Shown piece after piece: positions 8,012-17,519 of a stretch of DNA of 64,000 nt. Positions within the stretch are counted from its first letter, which is position 1; each line of letters begins with the position of its first letter. Both the position numbers and the translations under genes were made by a program. Under the pieces are notes generated by a model that ran no database searches, was not told where the DNA came from, and was given only the letters and a program-made list of their open reading frames with translations. The DNA comes from Sphingopyxis solisilvae (lineage in GTDB: Bacteria; Pseudomonadota; Alphaproteobacteria; Sphingomonadales; Sphingomonadaceae): contig NZ_JADKYM010000014.1 of NCBI RefSeq assembly GCF_015475875.1, positions 1 through 64,000 of the forward strand. Direction: 5' to 3'.

Positions 8012-10909
8012 TTACATCTTCACCGAAAAACTGGCGTAGAGGAAGCGGCCGCGTGCGTCGTAAGTGTAGATGTCGTAATTGATCGGCGCGTTGGCGTAGG
8101 ACGCCGGCGGCGCCTTGTCGAACAGGTTGTTCACGCCGAGGCTGAACCGCGCGCTATCGTCGGCGATATTGAAGCCCAGTTCGAGGTCGGTGTAGATGAT
8201 CGACTTTGTCCGCGCATCCTTCACGGCATTCACGACGTCGGTCGTCGGGCCGATGTATCGACCGCGCAGCATGACATCGACCGTATCGCCGGTCCAGCCG
8301 AGCGAGGCTTGGCCTTTCCACCGCGGATAGGTCGAACGCGGCGCGTCGCCGCGACCCGCGCGCTCGTCCACGATCGGCTCGCCGCCCGCGGGGTTGGGTG
8401 CGGTGGTCTTGAACGAGTGGAGGTAGGATGCATCGATCACCGCCGAAATTCGGCCGATGCTGCTGTTGAAATCGTAGCGCAGCGTTGCGTCGACCCCGTC
8501 GGTGGTGATCGCGTTCAGATTCTGTGCGCCTTGCAGCAGCTCGAGAATCGCTCCCGTCCCGGCGTCGCGGCTGACGAGTTCGCAGAAGACACCGCCGCGC
8601 ACCGCGCAAAGCTGCATGATCTGGGTCGGAGTCTGCGAGGCGATCGCATTCTTGATCTTGATCTTGTAATAATCGACGGTCAGCGACAGCCCGCGAACGC
8701 CGGTTGGCGAAACGGCGACCCCGACGCTGATCGTGTCGGCGGTTTCCGGCTTCAGGCCTGTGTTGCCGCTGATCACGCCCGGGATCAGACCGTTGAGATT
8801 GAAATTGGCCTGGTTGTAACCGGTCGGCACACCGGCACAGCCGGGCCGTCCCGGATTGGCCGAGGCACCGCCATTGCACGGGTCCACGCCCTGGAAGCTG
8901 GTCTGACGCGCGCCCTGATAGAGTTCGTTGATCGACGGGGCCCGGAACCCTTGTGAATAGGTGCCGCGCAAGAGAATGTCGTCGATCGGACGATAGCCCA
9001 GCCCCGCCTTCAGCGTCACCTTGCTTCCTACCGTCGAATAGTCCGAATAGCGGCCCGCCAGGCTGAGCTCGAGGCTTTTGGCAAAGGGCTGGTCGCGGAA
9101 TATCGGCACATTGAGTTCGGCATAGGCCTCGTGAAGGTCATAGCTGCCGACCGTGGGCGTACGCGTCTGGCCCGTCGTTTTCGCGTAGAGCGCCGGGTTC
9201 AGATAGATCGGGGGTGCGTTAACGACCGGATCGGGCGCGTCGAAACCGCGGTTCTGCCGATATTCATAGCCGAGCGCGAGAGCGACGGGACCCGCGGGCA
9301 GGTCGAACAGACTCCCCGTCACGTTGAACGCGGCGTTGTAGAGCTCGGTGCGGTTATACTCGCGCGTCGTGAAGCGGATATAGGCGGCCTGCTCCGCGGT
9401 CATCGGGGCGAACAGGTTGACCGGAACGCAGCCCGCCGTTGCGGCGCAAGTCGCTGGCGACCCTAGTCCGAGGAACAGATTGTCATAGTTGATGCCGTTC
9501 TCGGCCACCGTGTCGATGCTGTTCTTCGAATAGGAGCCGAAGACGTCCCAGCGCCATTCGCCCCCGCCGATCATGAAGCTGCCATCGACTCCGACCGAGA
9601 AGCGGATCGTTTCGACATCCTGGATATTGTTGCGGTTGCCGACATCGGTCATCACCTTGCGGATACGCCACGCGCTGTTCGCGCCAAAAGTCAGCGCATT
9701 CGCCGCGGGTACGCCGTTGGCCGTGCCGAATGGGTTGAACGCCTGATTGTTCGGAATCGCGAAGCCGCGGACGGTTCCCGCCGTGCCGCCGACGTCGAGC
9801 AATACGGGCGAGAAAAGCTGGTTCGACTTGCGCCGGTTGTAGGCGCCATCCAGCCTGATCGTGACGTCGTCGGTCAGTTCATAGTCGAAACGGCCATAAA
9901 CGCCGTACCGCTCCGAGGGTCCGGTCGAGTAGATGCCCTGCGCCTGCGTGTTGTACGCATCACCGGGCAGCGCGCCGACGTGAAACGCATTATCCGCGGT
10001 GTTGCCCGCGCCGATCGTCGCGCCATTGTTCAGTACGATCGGGTTGGCAGAGCTTGCGAAGCCCGCCGGGGTCCCGAAATAGGCGTTGTTCGCAAGCCCG
10101 GGCAGGATGAACAGGCCGTTGGGATTGGTGCCCACCGCGGTCTGCGGGACCAGCGTCAGCCGCGTACGATCGCGGGCGTCGGTGCGGATCGGACTTGATT
10201 TGAAATAGCTGCCCGACAGGATGATCGCGGCGCGGTCCCATGTCTTGCCGACCGTCAGCTTGCCGCCCAGCTCGGACCCGTCGCCATGGCTGGTGATGCC
10301 CGCGCGAACCGAGCCGCGCAGCCCGTCGAACGGCTGGACGGTCTTGATATTGACGACGCCCGCGATGGCATCGGCGCCATAAATGGCGGACGCGCCGTCC
10401 TTCAGGATCTCGATCCCGTCGATCATGCCCTGCGGAATGGTGTTGAGATCGACGAAGTCGCGGAAGCCGCGCTGGCCGACACCGTCGACCCAGCGATGCC
10501 CGTCGACGAGAACAAGGACGCGGTTGCCGCTGCCCTCCGCCCCGCCGAGATACCGCAGGTTTATCGAACTGGCACCGTAAGATGTTCCTTGTGTGCCGTT
10601 CGAATTGAGGCTTACCCCGGCCGAAGGCAGTTTTTGAAGCAGGTCGCCGATCGACGAGGTGCCCGATTTAGCGATGTCGTCGGAGGTGACGGTCAGGATC
10701 GGGCCGACCGAATCGGCATCCTTGCGACCGATACGCGATCCGGTGACGATGATGTCACCGCCCGCGCCCGCATCCGAGGCCATGTCTTCTTCCGCATTCT
10801 GGGCAAACGCTTGCGAGGGCCAGGCGAGCGCAGCCAGGCTGATGCCGGCGGCAGCGGCAAATTTGGCGGCGCGAGGACGCCGGGCGAAACGAGCGAATGC
10901 GATGGTCAT
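8012..10909 (-). CDS. TonB-dependent outer-membrane receptor (operon leader)
   Basis: The 965-residue product has a signal peptide (about 1-36, ending PSQAFAQ), the plug signature GDIIVTGSRIGRKDADSVGP, an intact plug (LVDGHRWVDGVG, GASAIYGADAIAGVVNI) and a C-terminal barrel ending GRFLYASFSVKM. The start is the ATG at 10909, because GGGGGA lies five bases upstream; the open frame extends to a TTG at 10921. It leads the operon: the transporter gene begins 37 bases after its stop. It should carry the operon's substrate across the outer membrane. Confidence 0.93.
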   Translation of the reverse strand: MTIAFARFARRPRAAKFAAAAGISLAALAWPSQAFAQNAEEDMASDAGAGGDIIVTGSRIGRKDADSVGPILTVTSDDIAKSGTSSIGDLLQKLPSAGVSLNSNGTQGTSYGASSINLRYLGGAEGSGNRVLVLVDGHRWVDGVGQRGFRDFVDLNTIPQGMIDGIEILKDGASAIYGADAIAGVVNIKTVQPFDGLRGSVRAGITSHGDGSELGGKLTVGKTWDRAAIILSGSYFKSSPIRTDARDRTRLTLVPQTAVGTNPNGLFILPGLANNAYFGTPAGFASSANPIVLNNGATIGAGNTADNAFHVGALPGDAYNTQAQGIYSTGPSERYGVYGRFDYELTDDVTIRLDGAYNRRKSNQLFSPVLLDVGGTAGTVRGFAIPNNQAFNPFGTANGVPAANALTFGANSAWRIRKVMTDVGNRNNIQDVETIRFSVGVDGSFMIGGGEWRWDVFGSYSKNSIDTVAENGINYDNLFLGLGSPATCAATAGCVPVNLFAPMTAEQAAYIRFTTREYNRTELYNAAFNVTGSLFDLPAGPVALALGYEYRQNRGFDAPDPVVNAPPIYLNPALYAKTTGQTRTPTVGSYDLHEAYAELNVPIFRDQPFAKSLELSLAGRYSDYSTVGSKVTLKAGLGYRPIDDILLRGTYSQGFRAPSINELYQGARQTSFQGVDPCNGGASANPGRPGCAGVPTGYNQANFNLNGLIPGVISGNTGLKPETADTISVGVAVSPTGVRGLSLTVDYYKIKIKNAIASQTPTQIMQLCAVRGGVFCELVSRDAGTGAILELLQGAQNLNAITTDGVDATLRYDFNSSIGRISAVIDASYLHSFKTTAPNPAGGEPIVDERAGRGDAPRSTYPRWKGQASLGWTGDTVDVMLRGRYIGPTTDVVNAVKDARTKSIIYTDLELGFNIADDSARFSLGVNNLFDKAPPASYANAPINYDIYTYDARGRFLYASFSVKM

Positions 10910-11063
10910 ATTGTCCCCCAAATTGCGATTCGTTCACAGCCTTAGGGCGAAGCGCGTCCCGCAAAAATATTATGACAGTCCCGGATATGTTCATAACAAA
11001 AGTGCATGACGTTGCCCCTCTTCAATCGCGCTTGGTATGGAAGGGGCAAGAGGGAGAGGGATC
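10910..11063. promoter_or_regulatory. Divergent promoter region of receptor operon and CapA-like gene
   Basis: This 154-base divergent spacer has an AT-rich core (10960-11003). Within it TATGA (10971-10975) and TCATA (10991-10995) form a spaced inverted repeat, which could be an operator for the LysR protein of the operon. The LysR link is an inference; the motif is short. Confidence 0.35.
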
Positions 11064-12227
11064 ATGTCACCAGTCTGCCGGCTCGAACCGACCCGTCGAC
11101 GCCTGCTCGCCGCCGGAATTTCTGTTGCCTTTCTGCCGGTTCTGACGGGAGCAGGGCGACGGCCGTTGCGGATCAGCCTGCTCGGCCAGGCGCTGATCAA
11201 GACCGATCTGCGCGCACTCGGCTGGGACGGCCTTGGCGAGTTTCGGAGGCTGCTCAAGGGGCGCGATGTCGTTTTCACCGATTTGGAGACGGTGATCGCG
11301 GGGCCGCTGGCCGGGAAATCGACGCGACCCGCGGACAGCGAGGTACTGCACGTCGGCGATCCTGCCGTCATCGACTGCCTGCAGGCGATCGGGGTCAATA
11401 TCGTTGCGACGTCGAACAATCATGCCTGGGATCTGGACAGCGGCGGTATCCTGTCGACGATTGATGCCCTCGAGGCGCGCAAGCTCGCCTATGCGGGCAC
11501 GGGCCGCGATCTTGCCGCCGCGAGTGCACCGGGCGTGCTGAACGTGCGCGAGCGGGTCGCGCTGGTATCGGCGGCCGCAGGAGCAATCCGTGAAGGCGGA
11601 GCGGCCACCGAGACCCGTCCGGGTGTCAATGAACTGCGGCGCGCATCCGAGGGGGCGCTCGCGCAAATCGATGTCGAACGCTATCTGGCGACGATCCGGA
11701 TCGCCGCCGACAGCGGTGCCGTCGTCATCGCCTATCTGCACAGCCACTATTGGGAACCGCGCAAGTCGGATACGCCGACGTGGCAGCGCGACTTGGCGCG
11801 GCGCGCGGTCGATGCGGGCGCCGCGACCTTTGTCGCGCATGGCGTTCCCGAACTTCAGGGTATCGAATATTATCGCGGGGCGCCGCTCTTTCACGGCCTT
11901 GCCTCTTTCATCTTCCAATCGGAAAAGCCCGACGACGCTTATGGTCCGGAGGCATGGCAATCCGCGATTGCCGAGCTCGACGTTGTTGACGGCCGCGTCA
12001 CCGCGGCGCAGCTGCTTCCGGTACAGCTTGATTTTCGCGGCATGGAGCATGGCGGAAAGCGTGTCCGGGGCAGCCCCAGGCTGGCGGTTGGGCAATCGGT
12101 CGAGGAAATCGCGGAGCGCCTCATTCGCCTGAGTGCTGCACTTGGCGGGTCGGTCCGCTTCGAGGCACCGCAGCGGTGGCGCAGGGGCGGTTTCGCGATG
12201 CAAATATCACCAATAGCGGCACGATAA
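11064..12227 (+). CDS. CapA-family protein, exported by a twin-arginine-like signal
   Basis: The 387-residue protein resembles the CapA/PgsA family (calcineurin-like metallophosphatase fold) of poly-gamma-glutamate enzymes: DLETVI, ATSNNHAWDLDSGG and a later HSHYWEP / FVAHGVPELQG carry the conserved acidic, Asn-His and His positions. The N-terminus TRRRLLAAGISVAFLPV looks like a Tat signal. The start is the ATG at 11064, which follows AGGGAGAGGG; the upstream in-frame ATG at 11037 lacks such a site. It is divergent from the uptake operon, and capsule synthesis genes are absent, so a role in processing the imported compound is as likely as one in capsule synthesis. Biochemical function is uncertain. 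Confidence 0.8.
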   Translation: MSPVCRLEPTRRRLLAAGISVAFLPVLTGAGRRPLRISLLGQALIKTDLRALGWDGLGEFRRLLKGRDVVFTDLETVIAGPLAGKSTRPADSEVLHVGDPAVIDCLQAIGVNIVATSNNHAWDLDSGGILSTIDALEARKLAYAGTGRDLAAASAPGVLNVRERVALVSAAAGAIREGGAATETRPGVNELRRASEGALAQIDVERYLATIRIAADSGAVVIAYLHSHYWEPRKSDTPTWQRDLARRAVDAGAATFVAHGVPELQGIEYYRGAPLFHGLASFIFQSEKPDDAYGPEAWQSAIAELDVVDGRVTAAQLLPVQLDFRGMEHGGKRVRGSPRLAVGQSVEEIAERLIRLSAALGGSVRFEAPQRWRRGGFAMQISPIAAR

Positions 12228-13521
12228 TCGACTGTTCCGGACGGGCAGATGCTGCACATTTTCGGCAAGATCATGCAAGGCACGGGCTACTGCTTGACAG
12301 GATTTCGTTGCAAAGACGGATTGTCGGCTCGCGACCGGATTTAACGGTTGGCGTCCCGCTCAAAAGCGGGAATTTCGGGCGCCCCGCCACCATGATCCGG
12401 TCGGCCGTTTGTTGGCCTTCCTCCCATCGCTACATCGATCATCGCGCAATAGATGCCGCATACGGCATCGTGCTGAATGTCGGCCTGCTGTTCGGCGCCG
12501 GCGCTGATCGTGGCCGGGGCCGGCTCGCGTTGGAGTCGCGCACGGTAAAGCACCGTCAACTGCTGTTCACCAGTTCAATCCACGCGGAGTATGATCGCCG
12601 CTTTTCTCCCGGGCTCTTGGCTCAATATCGATGCCGCCTGCAACAAGCCGTTTTGCCGTAAAAGGGTTGAGCAGCAGATGATCGATCCGAACGCCGGCAT
12701 TGCGTTCGAAGGAATTACGCCAGTAATCCCAATAGGTATACATGGGTACATCGGGGTACAGGTGGCGGGTGGCATCGGTCCAGCCTTGCGCCAGCAATTT
12801 CTCGAAGGAAGTGTGGGCGAGCGGGTCGGCCTGCTATCGCATGCATCGCTCTGGGTTGCTGGCGATCCGCACGCGGATATTGCGGCCATTGCAAGCTTCG
12901 AGGAAATGCTTGGGTTTTGCGGCGGCTATGGACTGGCTGCACACGCAACGCTGCGGCAGATTGTCGCGCCTGCTGGTGCGCGCGCTATGGCCTGGCCAAG
13001 GGCACCCATCCGATCCGGACATGACCTCGCGCGTCCCCGGGACCATTGCGTAAAGTAGCTGCACTGTTGCCGTCGGTCATCGGGATGTTCACGCAATCTG
13101 TTTTATTCGATCGGCAAAGGACACGGTGACGTAGTTCCGTGAGACGCCATCCTCTCACATCGCTCACAGCAGCCCGAGGCGCCTTCGCGACAATATCTTC
13201 GATCGTCACCTTTGTCTGGGTTTTGCCGACCCCGGCCTCACTCGCCGTTTTCACAAAATGCCGGCCTCCAATATCGAGACGGCGCAGCAACCCCCGCCTT
13301 CCGCCCGACCCGCGCTACAGCGACGGAAGGCTGGCTTGGGGCGTGGCCTCGTCTGGTCTCGGTGGGGTTGCTATCACCGATCGGGATCTGCAGTCGTTTG
13401 TCGCAACGATCGGGCCCCGGGCACATTGCCCTCGACTACGCCGGGATGCTCGGCGGACAGGCCGCGCGCGTCATGGAAAGCCTGAAATTGCATCATGTAG
13501 AGGTAGGCGTTTTGCAGTCCA
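12228..13521. other. Decayed region with no intact gene
   Basis: About 1.3 kb between the CapA-like gene and the Gtr-like trio holds only short overlapping frames. The one recognisable piece is an exodeoxyribonuclease III remnant (separate entry). A minus-strand frame at 12985-13290 and plus-strand frames at 13139-13657 match nothing I know. The mix of broken frames suggests genes lost by deletion or transfer at this site. Confidence 0.55.
12567..12797 (-). pseudogene. Exodeoxyribonuclease III remnant (C-terminal part)
   Basis: The minus strand reads LLAQGWTDATRHLYPDVPMY, then TYWDYWRNSFERNAGVRIDH and EKSGDHTP. These match the C-terminal third of ExoIII (XthA) with its catalytic region: the WDYR-type motif, RIDH and the final DH. 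The frame is stopped just upstream (TAG about 30 residues before the motif), and no N-terminal two-thirds (the LQELK motif) is seen in any frame. The last residues after DHTP also diverge from the usual PVW ending. It is therefore a fragment without function. Confidence 0.8.
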
Positions 13522-13947
13522 TCATCGCTCGCCGGCGAAGGCCCAATGCCGCGAGCCCAGGAAGTTCACGGTCATCGCAACCGCTGATGCAATCGCCAGC
13601 GCCGCGACCGGATGGTGCTCGAGGACGGGCGGGCCAAATGCGATGCACAGCATGTAGACCGCCATGTTCACCAGGGCGCCGACGAGCTGGACGAGCACAT
13701 AGCGAACCGATTGCGGCAGATGCGCCTGATCTCTTCGTTCAAAGGTCCAGATGCGGTTAAGATACCAGGTAATGCAGAGCGCCGCTGGGAAGCTGATGGC
13801 CCTTGAAAAATAGGGGCCCAGCTCCGTGGTCGCCAGCAGGATCCAGAGTGTCGTGGCGTCCGCCGCAAATCCGGCCGCTCCTGTCATGGCGAATTTTACG
13901 AATGAGCGGACGAGGCCCCCTTGCGCCTGGCGGCCGCTGCGGACCAT
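13522..13947 (-). CDS. GtrA-like membrane protein
   Basis: This protein of about 141 residues has four predicted transmembrane helices and GtrA-family landmarks (FVKFAMTGAAGFAADATTLW at the start, WYLNRIWTF in the middle, NFLGSRHWAFAGER at the end). GtrA proteins are thought to flip undecaprenyl-phosphate-linked sugars across the inner membrane. It follows a GT2 gene and a polytopic gene on the same strand, as in O-antigen glucosylation (Gtr) operons. The start is set at the ATG at 13947; the open frame allows 16 more residues (to 13995). Confidence 0.88.
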   Translation of the reverse strand: MVRSGRQAQGGLVRSFVKFAMTGAAGFAADATTLWILLATTELGPYFSRAISFPAALCITWYLNRIWTFERRDQAHLPQSVRYVLVQLVGALVNMAVYMLCIAFGPPVLEHHPVAALAIASAVAMTVNFLGSRHWAFAGER

Positions 13948-14031
13948 TTCAGGCACGCTGTCCCTGCAATGTCCCGATCGGACTGAAAGGGGCACCGCCG
14001 CCTTGGCGTGCGTGGCGAAGGGCGCTTCCCC

Positions 14032-15027
14032 TCATTTTCTTGTTTTGGTTTTCGGGAACGAGCTCGTTTGCACAAAAGTGGCGGGCGCCCGAATTTTTGG
14101 TACGGCAATCGCGACGCCCAGATATGCCATCCGCAAGGTCTCTCGTCGGCCGCGAACCACGGTATCCAGAATCAGTCCGGCGAGTGCGAACAGAAAGGCG
14201 ACGATCATCAGCGCCGAACTCAGGATGGCGGTCGGAAACCGGGGCACTTGACCGGTCCGCAGATAGGTGTCGGCTAACGGAATCGCCAAGGCGATGGAGA
14301 CGATCGCCAGTGTCAGCGCGATACTCGCGAAAAAGAACAGCGGCCGCTCCTGCCGCACCAAATCGAATATGGTGGACAGGATCCTGACCCCGTCGCGATA
14401 GGTCGCCAGCTTGGAGACCGATCCCTCCGGACGCGCGAAATAGCTTGTTGCGACCTCGCCGGTCGGCATTCGCATCCTGAGGGCATGAACGCTGATTTCC
14501 GTCTCGATCTCGAAGCCGTCTGAAAAGGCGGGGAATGATTTCACAAATCGTCTCGAGAACACCCGGTATCCCGATAGAATATCACTGAAACTGCGGCCGA
14601 AGAACGCGCTGAGCGTGTAGGTCAGCAACTGGTTCCCAAGCCGGTGACCATGGCGATAGGCACCCATATCTTGCTCTTCCCGGCAGCCGACGACCATATC
14701 GAGGTGCTCGCGGATCGCCTTTTCCAACAGTATCGGCGCGGCCGCTGCGTCATAGGTGGCGTCGCCATCGGCCATGACATAATAGTCCGCCTCGATGTCG
14801 GCGAACATCCGGCGAACCACACTGCCCTTGCCCTGCATTCGCTCGGTCAGGACAGTCGCACCCTCGGCAAGGGCAATCTCGACCGTCCGGTCGGTGCTGT
14901 TGTTGTCACCGACATAGATGACCGCATCGGGTAACGCGGCACGAAAGGACCTGATTGTCCGGGCGACCGACATTTCCTCGTTATAACATGGCAAGAGGAC
15001 AGCCACGTGCGACTTGAACTCAGTCAT
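14032..15027 (-). CDS. GT2 glycosyltransferase, polyprenyl-phosphate type (GtrB-like)
   Basis: The 331-residue protein has a GT-A domain (about 8-220; VLLPCYNEE, YVGDNNSTDRT, the metal-binding DGD in VMADGDATYD, and SDILSGYRVFSRRFVKSFP) followed by two transmembrane segments (about 228-250 and 265-290). This is the layout of GtrB/DPM1-like enzymes that charge undecaprenyl phosphate with a hexose on the cytoplasmic face. Its start overlaps the stop of the polytopic gene (ATGA), and the GtrA-like gene follows, so the three should act in one pathway. Confidence 0.9.
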   Translation of the reverse strand: MTEFKSHVAVLLPCYNEEMSVARTIRSFRAALPDAVIYVGDNNSTDRTVEIALAEGATVLTERMQGKGSVVRRMFADIEADYYVMADGDATYDAAAAPILLEKAIREHLDMVVGCREEQDMGAYRHGHRLGNQLLTYTLSAFFGRSFSDILSGYRVFSRRFVKSFPAFSDGFEIETEISVHALRMRMPTGEVATSYFARPEGSVSKLATYRDGVRILSTIFDLVRQERPLFFFASIALTLAIVSIALAIPLADTYLRTGQVPRFPTAILSSALMIVAFLFALAGLILDTVVRGRRETLRMAYLGVAIAVPKIRAPATFVQTSSFPKTKTRK

Positions 15028-16517
15028 TTCGGTACCTCGCGAGCATCACGTCTCGATCCGAGCAGGATTGCGCCTGCAGCAAGGGGGAGAACCCACAGCA
15101 AGCGCGTGTTATAGCGGTTATGCGGTTTGGATAGCGCGCCTGCAATCAGCGCGTTTGCGAAGATTGTACCAAACAACAAGAACGCCGCAACGCGATGCTC
15201 GCGGCTTCGGCCGCGCGCTGCAAGCAAGAGCAGGACCGCAGCGGCCAGGAAGCTGGTCAACACGATACCGATGTTGACGAACTTCATCGGCATCTCGCCG
15301 GCAGCGGAACGGCTCAGCGCACGCTCGCGCGTATAACGGGGTGGAAGGTCACCGGTCTCGGATGGGGGGAGATTGAAGATATCAGCTTTTGCCATCAGCA
15401 ACTGCCGTCCACTGGCGAGAGCGCTGTGATATATGACCTCGAAAGGATAGGCACGCAGCGTTTCCAGAGCCAGGCGACTGTCCTGATCGGCCAGTCGGCG
15501 CTGCACGGCATGCGATTCGACCGAAAACACGCCGTCGGTGGGCTCGCGGCTCCACAAGAAAGTGTCACTGTCCCGCGGCATCCGGTCCTGAAACCGGCAC
15601 GCTTCCAAAGCGATTTGTGGACATTTTTCACGAAGCAATTTCAGCGCAGGTCCTTCGTTCACGAGGCGCGCGGTCAAAAATGGAGGCCGGATCGGCGGCT
15701 CTCCCAGCCGCGCCTCGACCGATGCGACAAAAATGCGCTCGCTGACGATACCGCTTGTCGCAGCGATCGCGAGGATGACGATAGCTGCGCGTTGGACTGC
15801 GCCGCCGCCGAGCAATATCAGCAGGCCAAGCCCGAGCATTCCGCCCAGGATCAGAACATTCGAGCTGTGCGACATGGCTGCAAAGCACGCGATTGAAAGC
15901 AGAGCCGACTTCTCGAAAATATTGAGCCGCCGCCACCCAATCAACGCGGAGAGTCCCATGGCAACGGCGAAACCGGTGAATATATCCGGCATCAGGAGCG
16001 AAACATAAAAGGGTAGGGAGGTGAGTGCCGCGAGGCCGGTCGCGGTCGCCAGCACCGGGATCGCGAGCCGCCTTCCATCGCCAAGACCAAGAGCCCGCAG
16101 CGTGATCCAGAGGACAAGAACAGTCAAGCCTGCCTGGATCATCACACCGCCCATGCTCCCGAACAGCACCACGAAAGGAAAGATCAGCAGACCATAATAG
16201 ACCGAACGACCAAGGAGCACCGGGTGGGCCAGTTGCTGCGCCCGGGCTGCATCGTCCCCGAGCCGCTGGTGACCGGTCTGTTCGGTGCCCGCCGCGGTAT
16301 CGCGAAGCAAATTGTGCCGGTCGGACCAGTCGGTCTCCCACCCGGTCAATTCATATATCGCGGAGCCCGCTCCTCGCAGATAGGCGGGGGTGTCGGGGAA
16401 GAAGAATGCTGCGCCATTGTACAGGGCCGGCCAACTGACGACCAGGAGGGCGAGCAGCAAGGACAGGCTCTGTATTGCCCTGTTCGACAAATGTGGCCGG
16501 TTGCTGTCCTGTTCCAT
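15024..16517 (-). CDS. Polytopic membrane protein, possible GT-C glycosyltransferase
   Basis: About 497 residues with roughly 10-12 hydrophobic segments, two of them at the C-terminus around a soluble loop (about 265-390). An acidic motif FFPDTPAYLRG follows the first helix, the position where GT-C glycosyltransferases carry their catalytic Asp in the first outer loop. Being first in an operon with GT2 and GtrA genes, it fits the third, variable Gtr protein that moves the sugar from lipid carrier to surface glycan. I do not recognise its exact family. The ATG at 16517 is preferred over the upstream one at 16550, whose extra residues are not hydrophobic. Confidence 0.75.
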   Translation of the reverse strand: MEQDSNRPHLSNRAIQSLSLLLALLVVSWPALYNGAAFFFPDTPAYLRGAGSAIYELTGWETDWSDRHNLLRDTAAGTEQTGHQRLGDDAARAQQLAHPVLLGRSVYYGLLIFPFVVLFGSMGGVMIQAGLTVLVLWITLRALGLGDGRRLAIPVLATATGLAALTSLPFYVSLLMPDIFTGFAVAMGLSALIGWRRLNIFEKSALLSIACFAAMSHSSNVLILGGMLGLGLLILLGGGAVQRAAIVILAIAATSGIVSERIFVASVEARLGEPPIRPPFLTARLVNEGPALKLLREKCPQIALEACRFQDRMPRDSDTFLWSREPTDGVFSVESHAVQRRLADQDSRLALETLRAYPFEVIYHSALASGRQLLMAKADIFNLPPSETGDLPPRYTRERALSRSAAGEMPMKFVNIGIVLTSFLAAAVLLLLAARGRSREHRVAAFLLFGTIFANALIAGALSKPHNRYNTRLLWVLPLAAGAILLGSRRDAREVPK

Positions 16518-17306
16518 CGCTGGTTCAGCGGCGCAGGGACGGGCGCACAAGCGCCGCTGGAATGGCCGGTGCCTCGAGGGTCACCGGCGTAAAGTGCATG
16601 ATCGCTCCACCAAGGCGTCACACCCGGTGTCCATCATGGCTCTTGCCGCAGGCTATTTGGATGCCGAATCATAAACTGGCTCGTAATCAACAAGTTCAAA
16701 GTTTAGAAGTGTTCCGCTTCCACACAGCCATTCTGTGCCATTCTAGTACTTGCCCCTTTTGGCCATCTTCAACGCGCTTGCAAGGCGATCCCTTGAGACT
16801 GGCGGGTCAGCGGGCGCGACGTAGGACCGTGGCAGCCGGCATATCGAAGGCGGCGATCGCTCCCGCCGCAGAAGCGCCGAACACCGTCAAGGTGCAAATG
16901 TCCGGCAGCGAAGAATCACGCCCGCAGGCCGCGGCCTGGCAACGGTTGCGGCGTTTGGCGCGATCGTCGGGCACTGCCGACAGGCACGGCATATTCGGTC
17001 GGAAGCAGTCGAAAGAGGTGCGGCGCGTGGCCCGAACCATTGCCGACCGGATGCGCCCGCTGCGTCGCGCTTGGAACCGCGGCGGGGGCGGCAGCGACTG
17101 AGCCGCCGGGACAGGATGGACCCTGCTTGGCAAAAAGGTAGCATGTGCAGTCCGGCAAGGAAAAAGGGCGCTGACCGGGCATGACGGGAACTCTCGCGGT
17201 CGAACGCACGTTGATCGAACGTCCTGGCACGGAATTGCCAGGGACTGCGGGCCAAGGAGCGGGCGGTTAACAAGCGTCGGGATGACGGCGCTCAAGGGAG
17301 AAAATC
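16518..17306. other. Divergent spacer upstream of the Gtr-like trio
   Basis: An AT-rich stretch at about 16665-16760 is the likely promoter region for the minus-strand trio. The rest is GC-rich. A plus-strand frame ending at 17101 (tail WQRLRRLARSS then ARTIADRMRPLRRAW) has a basic, protein-like ending, but no start or family can be supported. Confidence 0.4.
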
Positions 17307-17477
17307 ATGTTCCGCTATGCTATTATTTTTGCCGTCGTCGCGCTCGTCGCCGCGTTGCTCGGTTTTGGCGGTATCGCCGGCCTGTCGGCTGAATTTGCCA
17401 AGATCCTGTTGATCGTAGCCGCCGTCCTGTTTGTCGTCGGCATCGTGTTTGGCCGGGGTCGTCGTACCATACCCTGA
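17307..17477 (+). CDS. DUF1328-family small membrane protein
   Basis: This 56-residue protein begins [20 protein letters not shown], has two membrane helices (about 4-22 and 31-48) with [14 protein letters not shown] between them, and a basic tail GRGRRTIP. It matches the DUF1328 (YtjA) family in length and pattern. AAGGGAG lies eight bases before the ATG. The function of the family is unknown. It is a lone gene with a strong hairpin 20 bases downstream. Confidence 0.88.
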   Translation: MFRYAIIFAVVALVAALLGFGGIAGLSAEFAKILLIVAAVLFVVGIVFGRGRRTIP

Positions 17478-17496
17478 CGCGCAACTGAATTTCAGC

Positions 17497-17519
17497 GCTC
17501 GGCGTCGATGACGCCGAGC
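17497..17519 (+). terminator. Hairpin after the DUF1328 gene
   Basis: GCTCGGCGTC and GACGCCGAGC form a perfect 10-base stem around a GAT loop. There is no T-run after it, so it may be a factor-aided terminator or an mRNA end stabiliser. Confidence 0.5.

Noticed and set aside
6898..8082. Long plus-strand frame opposite the AbgT gene
   Set aside because: Antisense of a well-supported membrane protein; low-complexity His/Arg/Gln composition.
11064..12227. Capsule (poly-gamma-glutamate) synthesis operon
   Set aside because: Only the CapA-like gene is present; no CapB/CapC ligase genes lie near it.
12591..13058. Plus-strand frame of 155 codons
   Set aside because: Its first part is the exact antisense of the exodeoxyribonuclease III remnant, so it is a shadow.
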